NCBI GenBank assembly: GCA_039096225.1
Contig: JBBPEB010000017.1
Location: forward strand, 297,501 to 361,500
DNA: 64,000 nucleotides
From: Blastocystis sp. Blastoise
Lineage: Eukaryota > Sar > Bigyra > Opalinata > Blastocystidae
Direction: 5' to 3'
In this document: piece by piece, positions 47,812-60,634 of the stretch
Numbering within the stretch: the first letter of the stretch is position 1
How the letters are laid out: each line of letters begins with the position of its first letter
Program-made: the position numbers and the translations under genes
The notes under the pieces: generated by a model
What the model saw: only the letters and a program-made list of their open reading frames with translations
Told to the model about the DNA's origin: nothing
Database searches by the model: none

Positions 47812-48128
47812 GTCCAGCTCTTGATTTCTTTGTTCCATGACGCTTTCTTCGTCACAAGAGTAATTGGACCAATAGGAATGTCCGGTTCACGGTAGTTACT
47901 AGCAGTTATAATTGTTTTTGCATTATTATTATCCTTATTATTTTTATTATTATTATTATTATCATTGTTATTATTTTTTGTAGTAGAAGATAACTATATA
48001 GAATAATACAAAAAAAAATATAATAATTAGAAAATATATTTCAAAATGATTAAATACATATATATATTTAAATCTTTATTTTTAAAATAAAAATCACCAG
48101 TAATTGAACTTTCTTCTAGATCTCTATC

Positions 48129-48161
<33 letters not shown>

Positions 48162-48173
48162 GTATAATATATA

Positions 48174-48253
<80 letters not shown>

Positions 48254-50242
48254 TATATTAAGAAAGACTCTCATACTATTAGGGACACGTCCTCCAAGAT
48301 TTGATTTATAATATATTTTACATCTTTCTCTTTGAATTAACTATATATATAAATATATGTTATGAATATATATATTATATATATTCAAATATTATTATAC
48401 ATATTTCCATAACTAATCGATATATATATATATTAAAAACCAATTTATATATATATACATCTGGGAAAACACATTCAGGAATATCTTTGCCGTTAATTCC
48501 GTTATCGTACAGATGGAACTCTGTTCCTGTGATATTTGTTTTCATATAAGCAATGAGATTATCATATATATTTAATGTATTATAATCAGTAATAGTCCGG
48601 TTATTCACAAATATTACTAAATTCTGACGAGGTATATATATACCTGTTAATATATAACGATTGTTATCCTCTCGATATAAATTAAATTTTTGTATATCTT
48701 GAAACTCACCTAAACCTATATATATATATATAATTGAAATATTTTAATTAATAATGAGAATAATAAAAATAAATAGATTTATAATATAATAAACAAAACT
48801 AATAAGTATTCTAATAAATATAAATAACATAATAATAAGTATCTATCTATCTATATATATATATATACCTTTGATTCTCTCTATATAGCATCTTGTTGTA
48901 TGTAAGAATCCAGGGGGAGTTTCTCCGTTACACTGTTGAATGTCAAATAAACACGGGGATGGACCTGATGACAAATATCCAGGAGTGAAATAATAAGATT
49001 GAAGAGCTAATCTATCTAATAGTAATGCTATATATATATTATAATTATAAATATATATATTCATATATATTATATAATAAAAACAATATAATGTATAAAT
49101 AATATGAATAATAAATATATATATAACAGGATATAAACGGAGAATATTTAGAATATAGAATAATATATAATAAAATAATATACATATAATAATAACTGTA
49201 AACAATATATAAATATATACCATCAAATACATCAGCATGTGCAATATAACCGCGGTAATAGAAGAGTCGTTTTGAAGGAATATAAAGAATTTTGGGTGAC
49301 GTATCGCTATTTTCTATTTGTTCGTTTGTGTATGCCATTTCAACACCATGTCTATATATATATATATTATATATATTATATAATATATATTATATTATAT
49401 TATATATGCTTATATAGAATATAATGAACATATAATAATATATAAACATAAAAATAAATAATACAAGAATATATTTAAAAATAGTATTACTACTAAATAA
49501 TATACAATTATAAATATTAAAACCATAATATATATATATATAATTACGAGAGTATCCATTTAAAACAGTGTCTAAGAACATCTTTTGAAGAATAAGTAGA
49601 TGCATAATAAATAGAGGGAAGAATAGTATTTATGGTGATATTTTGAATTAATCTTTGTTCACAAGTAGATAATAATTTTGTTAAACATAACATATTTGAT
49701 ACAACACATAATTCTACTTCTAAACCTTCTCCATGATTGAGATTATATATATCAGCATCAGAAGATGATGATTTTGAAGATTTCATTTCAGATAAATGCA
49801 TAAACTTGATAACAATTGCAAAGGCTTCAACCAAACTAATGAATAAAAAGTATAAACAGAGAATATATATATGAATATAGAATTAATCATCTTAACTATA
49901 TATATGTACCGAATAGAGTCCAAATTGACATGAACTATAGAAGATGTTGTCCATTCATTCTTGAATTTATTGCTATAAATAGGATTTCATAAAGATATAC
50001 TATATAATCAATCTTAAATAATAAGAATACTCGAAATATTCACTAGTACATAACACAGATTTACTTGCATATAATATATATTCTTGATTCAACACTTGTA
50101 ACTGTATTTTGTGACTACTTTTCTTTGTCGAATTATTTTTACTTTTACTAGCAGAACTTATATATTTGATATGCATTTCTATTGGATCTTCGTATTGATC
50201 CTTTGTTGTTGTATCATTTATTAACCATAAAGGAATGCTCAT
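47468..50242 (-). CDS. BTB domain-Tubby domain fusion protein
   Basis: The C-terminal half is a Tubby domain, a beta-barrel around a hydrophobic helix that binds phosphoinositides. Tubby landmarks: RCYIERIKG and NNRYILTGIYI; GTEFHLYDNGING; YYKSNLGGRVPNSMRVFL; IPIGPITLVTKKASWN; KNFQLIAQED; and ISSRRYSLDYATPLSSCQAL with the terminal hydrophobic helix. An Asn-rich insert lies before IPIGP. The N-terminal exons encode a BTB/POZ-like fold (QLQVLNQEYILYASKSVLCTS; FAIVIKFMHL; ELCVVSNMLCLTKLLSTCEQ; ASTYSSKDVLRHCFKWIL). BTB domains commonly recruit Cullin-3, so this may be a membrane-tethered ubiquitin adaptor (inference). About ten exons join in phase, with (TA)n introns. Start ATG at 50,242; stop TAA. 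Confidence 0.88.
47746..47810. repeat. (TA)n tract, Tubby intron
   Basis: About 32 TA units lie directly next to the GT donor of the last Tubby intron (minus strand). Confidence 0.9.
48181..48249. repeat. (TA)n tract, Tubby intron
   Basis: About 34 TA units adjoin the donor of the intron between the exon ending VFLNID and the Asn-rich exon. Confidence 0.9.
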
Positions 50243-51716
50243 AATGAAGACCGAAAAAGAAAATAAACTCCAAAAAAAACAAAGAAGCTGAATATTTTCT
50301 GAATCCTAAGAATCCAGCTAATTCTTAAGAGAATTCACTAAATAAAATAAAAATTTCAAATTATTAGTTTTGAATCCTTATCACCTATTTTTTTTTATTA
50401 AAAAATCATATTTATGTGTTAAACATTTATCTGAGTACTAGAAATATGTTAAAAGGAATTGGTATGGGTCTCAAATTATTTTGGTTCATATTTATTTCTA
50501 TTTTATGTCATATTTATCATTTGTAATAGATACAGAAGTATAAAATGGAAGAATACTGAAGATCGTTATCATAAAACAAACAAAATTGATGAAGAAATGT
50601 AGTGTTCCGTTAGAACTTCAATTGTCTGAATAATCAAAATAATGTAATCAAAACATAATACTTAATAGACATTTTGTTTTAAAATTCTAGCAGATTGTTA
50701 TTCTTTTCTTTTGAATAACTAAATAGAGACCTATGCAGACTTGATCATGATCCATTCAATCATAATAATGATAAATTATGTATTTACATACATTATTACA
50801 AAAATCTCTATTCAGTAAGTATTCAGACTCAGTCACTGGTAGAATTTCTTTCATACTTAGTTAATATTTTGCTTATTATGAGAATACACTTTACAAGTGA
50901 GAATAATTTTTATAATTCCAATTATTGTTTTAGATATGTCTTATCGGATTCAGTTTTATAAAACTCTGGAAGAGCTAATCTTATTCTTCAGTCTCATATA
51001 TGTTTTATCTGGTTAACATTCTATGTTATTGGCAATTATAGATCATTATTTGTTCTTTCTGAAACTGTTTTAATGTGTTTCACTCTATTTCCTTCATTTT
51101 CGTTTGCATCTAAAGAAGTTTCGTTTGTTTCCAATTCGATACTTCCTAATTCTAGGTTTCTAATAATAATGAAATTATTTATACATAACAGTTGTTTAAA
51201 TCTCTCATTTTAACAAGTTTGAAGTGATGAAGACCTTGTCATACAATTTGCCAAGCAACTTCAACTTTTAATTTTTTGTTGTTTTCTATTTGCCAATATA
51301 TGAATATTCAAACATATAAATCCCCATTAGAAATATATAAAAAATCAATAAAAAGTTTAGAAAAGTCATATTTCTGGGATATGACACATCTTATGTCATT
51401 CACGTACTTTTTCTTTTGGAAATTAATCTCCTCTTTAATCCCTATTCATACCGCTTTTTGAAAACTGAATTGGAATTCATTAAATTCTATCGACAAAAGG
51501 AGATTATCCAATAAATTATAGTTTCTCATCATTCTAGCCAATGAAACAACTCTTTATAACAAAAAAATAAAACTCCATACAGTATTTGGCTGTTTAAAAA
51601 AAACTCTACAGTTTTTGTTGCTATTAAAAAAATATCAGTATAAGAAAAAAAATTCTAGTAATACACATGAAAAAGTTTTTGAAACTTTTAATATTTATTC
51701 ACTAATTTAATTCTGA
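50243..51716. other. Spacer upstream of surface gene 2 (divergent promoters)
   Basis: The BTB-Tubby gene and surface gene 2 diverge from this 1.5-kb region. TAAATCCCCATTAGAAAT at 51,317-51,334 matches 16 of 18 bases of the element upstream of surface gene 1. No other gene or RNA was recognised. Confidence 0.5.
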
Positions 51717-54700
51717 ATGAAACTTAGTTTAATCCTTTTATTCATCCTTTTGGGTAATTTTATCTTCTTTATATTGTCATGTATATATTTTAATTAGGTG
51801 CTGCAATTGATTGTGCCACTCCAAATGTTATTGTTAAATTTGATCGAAAATACGGAGGTACTGCTCGAGAAGAACGTCTGAAGATCTATGAAGGACCTTA
51901 TTCGGAAGGTAATCTTGTTGCTGTAATCGATGGAAACAATATGGCAAACATGCTCAAGAGTTACGAATATTGTTTAAAGCCCATGATGCATAGTCTTATT
52001 GGTACTGATGGGTATATTTATGAATCTCTTTATATATAGTTAACATTTTAAATAATGTATTATTTCTATAGTGGTAACTCAGGTTGGTCTTCTGGTTCTA
52101 CACTTACTGTATCTATTGGAGGCGTCACTATCTTATATGATACACTTGAAAGAGGAAGTTTCACCGAATGGACAATTTATCGTATATATATTGTATTATA
52201 TATGATTATTTTTATTTTTTATTATATATGATTATTTTTATATTTTATTTTATAATTAATTCTTATTTAATTATATATTTAAACTTTATATTTTATTATA
52301 TATTTAAATTTTATATTTTATTATATATTTAAATCAAATTAATATTATATTAATAAAACTTTATATCTATAGCTTCTTATGCTCTTCCTAAAGCTTCTCA
52401 ATGGAAATATTCAACTGCTGTTCAATCTGATTCTACTTGGACTCAATCTACTTATGATGTTACTTCTTGGTCTACTTATTCTAGTGGTTCTTTTCCTACT
52501 ACTATAGCTTCTACTACTCGTTATTATCGTACTACTATTACTCTTCCTGATCTTACTAATTTTGCTGCCTTTGAATTAGGTATTAATGCTAAAGAAGGAA
52601 TGATTGTATATATAAATGGTCAAGAATTATTCAGAAGAAATATGGCTGATGGTGCTGTTTTGGGAACTACTCTTGCTACTAATGAAGATACTGCTTATGC
52701 TTATAGAAGAATTACTCATTCTATAAAGAAATATTTAAGTGCAACAAATCAAGCTGCTATTGCTGTTGAAATTCATCCTTCTACTACTACTGTTGCTGGT
52801 GATGATTCTTTTGATGGTTTCTTTATTCCTATTTATGGTACTTGTTCTAAACGTACTCATGAAGGTATAGCTTCTGGTCTTCCTGTAAAAACAGGTAATG
52901 AATCTGCTGATAAAGCTTTTGATAATAATAGAGATACCAAATGGTTTACAAATCCTTTACCTGTTTCTCTTACTTATCAATTTAATGATGATAGACGTGA
53001 ATGGATTAGTAAATATGAAATTACTTCTGGTAATGATTCTCCAGGCAGAGATCCTAAAGATTTTACTTTATCTGGTTCTAATGATAATGGTGTTACTTGG
53101 GATTTATTAGATATTAATGCTGCTGTTACATTCTCTGCTAGAAAGGAATCGAAAATGTTCCTAATTCCATCGAATGCTAAAGCTTATAATATGTATAAAA
53201 TTGATGTTACTACAAACAAAGATCCTTCTGCTGAAGGTTGCCAATTTTCTGAAGTTGAATTTTATGCTTGTAATACGGATATTATTACTGATTTTGTCTA
53301 TGAGCAAGCTTCTTATACTTGGTATAAAGACTTAGATAGTGTTTATTTATCTCCTCATTCTTCTGGTTTAAACACTTTTACTCTTACTTCTCCTACTACT
53401 CTTCCTGAAGGTCTTACTTTCAATCCTACTACTGGTGAAATCTATGGTACTCCTACTGTTGCTTATACTGGTTCTTTTGTAATTACTGCTGTTGATGTTA
53501 TTACTAGTCAAACTGTCACTTGTACACTCTCTATTACTATAATTGAATGCGATGGACTTAATAATATACATATACAAGTAATCAAAGCATCAGATGGCAA
53601 AACTCCATGGTCTGAAATAGTAACTATTTATGATTCTAATAATAATATTAAATTCACAGCTACTGGATTAGAAGGAGGTGACAGAACATTTGATATATGT
53701 TTACCTGCTGCTCTATATACTTTAGAAATGAAAGATATTGATTCTGATGCTTGGCATTCTTCTTCTTCTTTAACTATTAAATTAATAGAAGCCTATGATT
53801 CCTATACTATATTTAAAGATACTCTTGTGGAGAATGCTATTTCAACATCAAAATTAAATCTTCAATATTTAATTGAACGTCATAATCCTAATGTTCTTTG
53901 TTATACTATTGATACAGCTCTACCTACTAACTGGTATACTACTAGCTATACTCCTGATACTAATTGGACACCTTGTCTTGCTCTTGAAACTAGACCTACT
54001 TCTTCTGTTCGTACTCAATTCTTTAGATATACATTCACCGTGACTTCTAAAACTGATATGCATATGGCTGAACTTCGTCTTAAAGCTGCTGAACCTGTTG
54101 TTGTTTATATTAATAATAATGAAGTATATAGACATGGTCTTCCTACTGGTGATATTACTACAACTACTATTCCTACAACTACTTCTACAAATGTCAATAC
54201 ACGTCGTACTACTATTGATATAAGTAGAATTAATATAGGTACTAATACTATTAGTATTGCTCAAGTATATCCTGATGGAGTTACTTTACCTGTAGAAGTT
54301 TCTTTTGATTTCTCTTTAAGATTAGAATCTTCTTCTTCTACTCAAAGTCAAACATGGGAAATGACGGCTACTGGCCCTTCTAGAAGTGGTGAAGAACCTA
54401 CTCTTCTTATTGATAATAAGTATTCAACTAGATGGATTTATGATGCTCCATCTGCTACTTTTGATCCATTCACTATTACTATTTCTTATTCTAATGCTGC
54501 TCAATATTCTTATATTAATAAATATTGTTTTATTAGTAATTTTGATGTTTCTCAAGCTGACCCTTCTGATTGGACTATTCAAGGTTGTAATAATGATGTT
54601 TGTACTCTTTTAGGTTCTGAATCAAATGTTATGTGGAGAGCTAGAACTCAACGACAATGTTTCTATATGAATGCTCATACTGAATCGTATCATTCGTATA

Positions 54701-57700
54701 AAATTATTATCTCCAAGAATGTTGGTTATGGTAATAAAAAAACCGTATCTCTTGCTGAAATACAATTATTAGCTGTTGATTTCAGTACTATTATCGCATC
54801 CCCACTAATTTATACTCCAAATACTATTGCTGGCTATTTATATATGGATATCTCTCCTATTTCTCCTGTTGCTAATTATCATAATTTTAGTTTTACTGAT
54901 GATTTTCCTCCTAATGGAATCTATATAGATAGTAATAGTGGCTATATTTATGGTAGACCGACTAAGAAAATGAATAGTGCATATATTATAAAGGCATATA
55001 ATCCACAAGGAATCGCTTATACAACAAGTGTTATTGCTAATTTTTCTATTTGTTCTTATCCTAGTACGATTTTCAAGATAGAAGTATCGAATCCTGGTTA
55101 TAATTATGGTGAACAAATGGGATTTGAATTAAGAGATGGTACTACAAATGTATTAGTTGATTCTAGAAGTTATTTCCCTAATTATTCTACTACTTATTAT
55201 AGTTATTGAAAACCTGAAGGTAGTTATAAACTTCTATTATTAGATGAAGCTAATGATGGTTGGGGTGGTGCTACTATTGCTGTTCTTTATAATGATAATA
55301 CTCAAATAATTAGTTCAGGTCTCACTACAAATCAAGCACCTAAGACTGTTGCTTTTGATATTAATATTCTATCTTCTGCTGGTTCTATTGTTTGGGATTA
55401 TTTCAATGAAGAATATAATTACTTTTACCCATCATATGCTTGGAATCTTGATTTTTCTGGCGGATATTGGGATAAAGGAACTATTGATACATTTGATATT
55501 CCTTTAAATATTACTCAATATTATAGAATAATATTTGCTGTTTCAGATATTGAAAATTATAGTAGTTTTAGTTTGACTATTAATTTAAAGGCTGGTGCTG
55601 TTGTATATATAAATGGAAAGGAATTAAAACGATATAATATGCCTGATGGTATTATAACAGCGGTTACTAACGCTACTGTTAATTATGATACTGTAGTGAC
55701 TATTTCTGAAATATTTCCTCTTCAATTCTTTGAGGGTTTTGTAAATGGTCAGAATATATTAGCTATTGAAACTCATAAAGGATCTGTTTATAATATTGAA
55801 TCTTATTTTAGGGTTTCTGCATCTTTCCTTTCTGATAATGTTAATATGGTTATAAATGGTATAAGTCATGGTTCTAATGAAAATGGAAATGATTCAGAAA
55901 CAATAGCTAATGTATTTGATGGTTCAGTTGATACTAAATGGGTATCTCCTGGACAATGTGTAGGTGCTTGGGCATCTTGGACTTATAATAATAATCAACA
56001 ATTTTATATTGATTCTTATAGTGTAACTAGTGCTAATGATAATAATCAAAAACATCCTTCTGGTTGGATTTTAGAAGGTTCAAATGATAATGGTTCTTCT
56101 TGGACACTTCTTCATACTGCTGAAAATCAAATATATACTGCTTATAAACAAACTAAATCATTCGATTTCATTCCTACTCAAGCTTATAATAGTTATAGAT
56201 TTACTTCTACTGAATGTGCGAATTCTGCTATGTCTAGACGTCTTTCTACATATTCAAACGGTGATATGCAATTATCAAAAATTTCTTTTAGTCTCAAAAG
56301 ATTAGATGGTATGTGCTCTGCTTCTAATGGTTATCTAGCTACTGCTAATGGTGAATATGCTTATAAATCTTGTAATGATGGTACTGATAATTTAAAGAAA
56401 ACACTTTGTACAGATGGTATCTTTGGTGCAGAAGATACTTCTTTATGTGCAGCAGTACCTACTTTTACTTATCCTGAGTCTTCTTATACATTTTATGTCG
56501 ATACTCCGATTACTCCTATTACAGCTAATATTACAGGCATAACTGACTATACTTGTACTTCTTCTGATGAATTCCCTCTTGGGTTAGTACTTGGTTTTTA
56601 TACTTGTGAAATTTTTTCTGGATCTTATTATTCTAGTCAACTTTCTAAGTATACAATAACTGCTACTTCAGGATCTGTGTCTGTATCCACTGTTATATTC
56701 ATAGAAGTAAAAGATTATGCATATGATGAGGTTTCTGTAAAATATATTCCTTACAGTGGATATGCTAATGTTAACACTACTATTACTGCTATTCCAACTA
56801 TCACCAGAGGTACTGCTCATAATTGGAGTATTAGAGATGCTCTTCCTGATGGATTTTTGTTTAATTATACCACTGGAGTTATCACTGGATATTCTACTGT
56901 TCCTGTCAAAGAACACAGTTATGTTATAAATGCTTATTCTGTAGGTTCTAATCGCTATATCTATGCATGGATTAGTATTTGCGTTACAGGTCCTACTCTT
57001 ATTCAGTGTCCTTTAGATGATATTTGGCCTATTACAAATCCTGGCTCCATTGCTTATTCACCATGTAATGATATTCAAAAAGAAGGTCAATTCACAAGAA
57101 TATGTAATATTAATGGTATTTGGGAAGATATTATAGATAATTGTATTTATATTATTCCTATTATTACTATTGATCCTTCATATTATATTGTTTATATGAA
57201 CGAACAAATTGTTATTACTCCTATTACTCAACAATATGTTTCTTATTGGACTATTAATCCTCCTCTTCCTAATGGAATAATGATTAATAGTTCTACTGGT
57301 ATTATTTCTGGTATTCCTTCATCTATACAATTAGCTACAACTTATATTATTACTGCAAATAATCCTACTGGAAATGGTTATGCTAATGTGACTATTACGA
57401 TTAATGCTCATGATTGTCCTTTAGATGATATTTGGCCTATTACAAATCCTGGTATTACAGTTACTTCTCCATGTAATGATATTCAAAAAGAAGGACAAAT
57501 GACACGTGTTTGTAATATTAATGGTATTTGGGAAGATATTATTGATAATTGTAATTATATTATTCCTATTGTTACTATTAATCCTTTTTCATTCACTGTA
57601 TATACAACTGAATCTCTTATTATTACTCCTATTACTCAACAATATGTATCTTATTGGACTATTAATCCTCCTCTTCCTAATGGATTAACTATTAACAATT

Positions 57701-59346
57701 CTACTGGTATTATTTCTGGTATTCCTACTATTGTACAATTTACTACAGCTTATATTGTAGAAGCACATAATCCTACTGGAAATGGTCAAGCTATTCTATA
57801 TATTTCTATTTATTCTCATACATGTGAATCTGATGATATTTGGCCTATTACAAATGCTGGTTCTATTGCTTATTCACCATGTAATGATATTCAAAAAGAA
57901 GGACAAATGACTCGTTTATGTAATTCTACTGGTCTTTGGGAAGATATTATAGATAATTGTATTTATATTATTCCTATTGTTACTATTGATCCTTATATTA
58001 TATTTACATATATAAATGAATCTCTTATTATTACTCCTATTACTCAACAATATGTATCTTCTTGGACTATTAATCCTCCTCTTTCTAATAGATTAACTAT
58101 AGATAATTCTACTGGTATTATTTCTGGTATTCCTTCATCTATACAATTAGCTACAACTTATATTATTACTGCACATAATCCTACTGGAAATGGTCAACAT
58201 GATTTATTGATTATTGTTCAATCTCATACATGTGAATCTGATGATATTTGGCCTATTACAAATTCTGATACTACTGTTAATTTCCCATGTAATGATATTC
58301 AAAAAGAAGGTCAAATAACTCGTTTATGTAATTCTACTGGTCTTTGGGAAAATATTATTGATAGATGTACATACATAACTCCAATTATTACTTTAGATTC
58401 TCTCACCGTTACTTTATATAAAGATGAAAATGTTGAAATTGTTCCTACAGCCACAAATAAAGTATCTTATTGGGGTATTAATCCTAATCTTCCTGAAGGA
58501 TTAATATTTAATAATTCTACTGGTATTATATCTGGTATTGCTTCTAATATACAAGCGTCTATACAATATGTGTTATCAGCTGGAAATGGTGACACAACTG
58601 GTTTTGTTACTATTTCTATTGCTATTCTTCTTCATCCTTGTGAAGCTGATGGTGTTTGGCCTGTTACTGATATAGGTACTACTGTTTATAGTTTATGTGA
58701 AAACAGTGATGTATCTATTCGTTCTAGAACCTGCTCTAGCGTAAATAACGCTGGACAATGGGAAGATGCAGATACAAGTGCTTGCTATACTATTTCAAAT
58801 GAAGATATACCAGCTCAAGATCGTGCTTTTATTCGTGTACCTATTCATTTTGCTGGAGTATCTTCTTCTTTCTTCGAAGGTGCCCATATTTATATTCTTC
58901 AAAGTGAACTTAATAGTTTTACTTCTGCTATGAATACGACAAATACAAAGATATATATTGAGAGTATTGAGACTATATCCTCTGCTTTTTATGCTGATAT
59001 AACAATTGTGACCACGCGTATCGAATGTGCTGAAACTGAGAGTACTACTATAAATGAAGTGTTTGTTGAATATGTTAATAAACCATTATTAGATGCTCTT
59101 AAAACTAATTCAGCTGATTATAATCAAATTACCTCTGTTCTTGTTAAACCTGAAGATATTACAGTTACTAATTATACATTCTGGAGTCCAATTATTATTC
59201 TCGTTACTGTTGTTATTATTGTGGTTATTGTTGCTATTATTATTCTTATGTTTGTTTTAATTGTCAATAAGAATGGCTCAGCAGGTAAGAAGAGGCCTAA
59301 GATCGTGAAGCATACCACAAGACATGCAGAAACTCCTAATGTATAA
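51717..59346 (+). CDS. Giant membrane-anchored multidomain surface-type protein 2 (one in-frame TGA)
   Basis: Four exons (51,717-51,753; 51,798-52,011; 52,072-52,181; 52,373-59,346) give 2,445 codons in one frame, interrupted once by TGA at 55,207-55,209 (codon about 1,066). The signal peptide MKLSLILLFILLGAAID is split by intron 1. Three successive blocks follow, each with a jelly-roll (VYINGQELFRRNMADG, VYINGKELKRYNMPDG), an F5/8-type C/discoidin domain (FDNNRDTKW, TLSGSNDNGVTWDLL), a He_PIG Ig fold (LPEGLTFNPTTGEIYGTP) and a 'DS..DGW' domain (the last two in the first two blocks). Then a 136-residue Cys-rich plus He_PIG unit repeats four times, followed by a transmembrane helix (IIILVTVVIIVVIVAIIILM) and a 27-residue basic tail. 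Paralogous to the gene at 21.8 kb. Likely an adhesion or recognition protein (inference). Confidence 0.85.
57007..58638 (+). repeat. 408-bp coding tandem repeat, four units
   Basis: Units begin at 57,007, 57,415, 57,823 and 58,231, each exactly 408 bp (136 residues). The cysteine module of a fifth begins at 58,639. Each unit has a Cys-rich module (DDIWPITNPGS... C ... TRICN..GIWEDIIDNC) and a He_PIG module (YWTINPPLPNG...STGIISGIP). The exact period with no indels points to recent or homogenised duplication. Confidence 0.95.
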
Positions 59347-59636
59347 GTATATATAGTTAAAAAAAAGAAAAATATAATTTATTATGTTCTTTTTTAATAT
59401 CATTTTGTTTTTAAATTTCTTTTTCTTCTTTTTTGCATATATAAACAAATTCATCTGATCTAATTATAACGATATTATTCTTAGTTCTAAGTAGTCTCTT
59501 TAGTTGTTTTAATAAGTTGATGAAAAAATACTGTCATTATAACACAACGATATATATAATATTTTTACTTACTATATAAAGAAATAACTAGAGTAGAAAA
59601 TTTAATAATGAAATATTTCACTGAGAAGTAAATATG

Positions 59637-60591
59637 TTATGGATAGTTTTCTTTTCTTTGAATATATTGACGTGAAAATGTAGGTGTTTGAGGTCGTTGT
59701 AGTTTTTGATGTCTCTATATGAAAACATAAATGTTAAAACATTATTTATATATATATATAATATACAGGATAAAAAAGAGGTACTTCAGGATGTTTTTCA
59801 TTTCTATTAGAGAGTATTCGTTTATTATATTGTAGGTTATTATTTGAAGGCTCTAGAGTTATGAGATATTAATGAGAGTAAAGAGATATGGTGAGAAATA
59901 TGCCTGCAATCGATTGATGATTAGAAAGAGATAGATATGTATAATAGCGGCATTTATTTATATGTAATATGTAGACATGAGAATAATTATAACATATTAT
60001 TAATAAATTAATTATATATTATACAAAAGATAAGAATGGTTGTATAATAATATAGACAAGAATAATAATATTATAATTTATATAAAAATAGTAATAAATA
60101 TAATATTTAAGAATAATAAGCTGGTAAAGAAAGAGTATATACCAAGATGGTCTAATGAAAACAATTTGAAATCATTATGTTTTCTATAAGGCAATAAGTA
60201 GATAATTATGTTTAGACATCATAATAATGATATTATCATGTTAAATATATACGGATATTGACTTGACATTCCTGTTGTTTGTATTTGTCGTTTATTCTCT
60301 CTTTCTTTCATTGGAAATACTCTTGTTCTTATATTTACATTATCCATTTGATGAGTACCTTCAGTATTTATTCCAATTGGTAACTCGATTGTCCCTCCAT
60401 TCGCTTGATTCTTTAATGATATATATAATCCTTCTATTGTATTCTTTTTCTGAGTAACATCTTGATAATCATTTTCTAAACTATTCATTTTATTCTGGGT
60501 TTCCTTCAATTTTTGTAGTAAAGTATTATTTTTATTCTCTAATTTCGTAATAACATTTTGCAATTAAAACGGTACTGTTAAAGCACAATTT

Positions 60592-60634
<43 letters not shown>

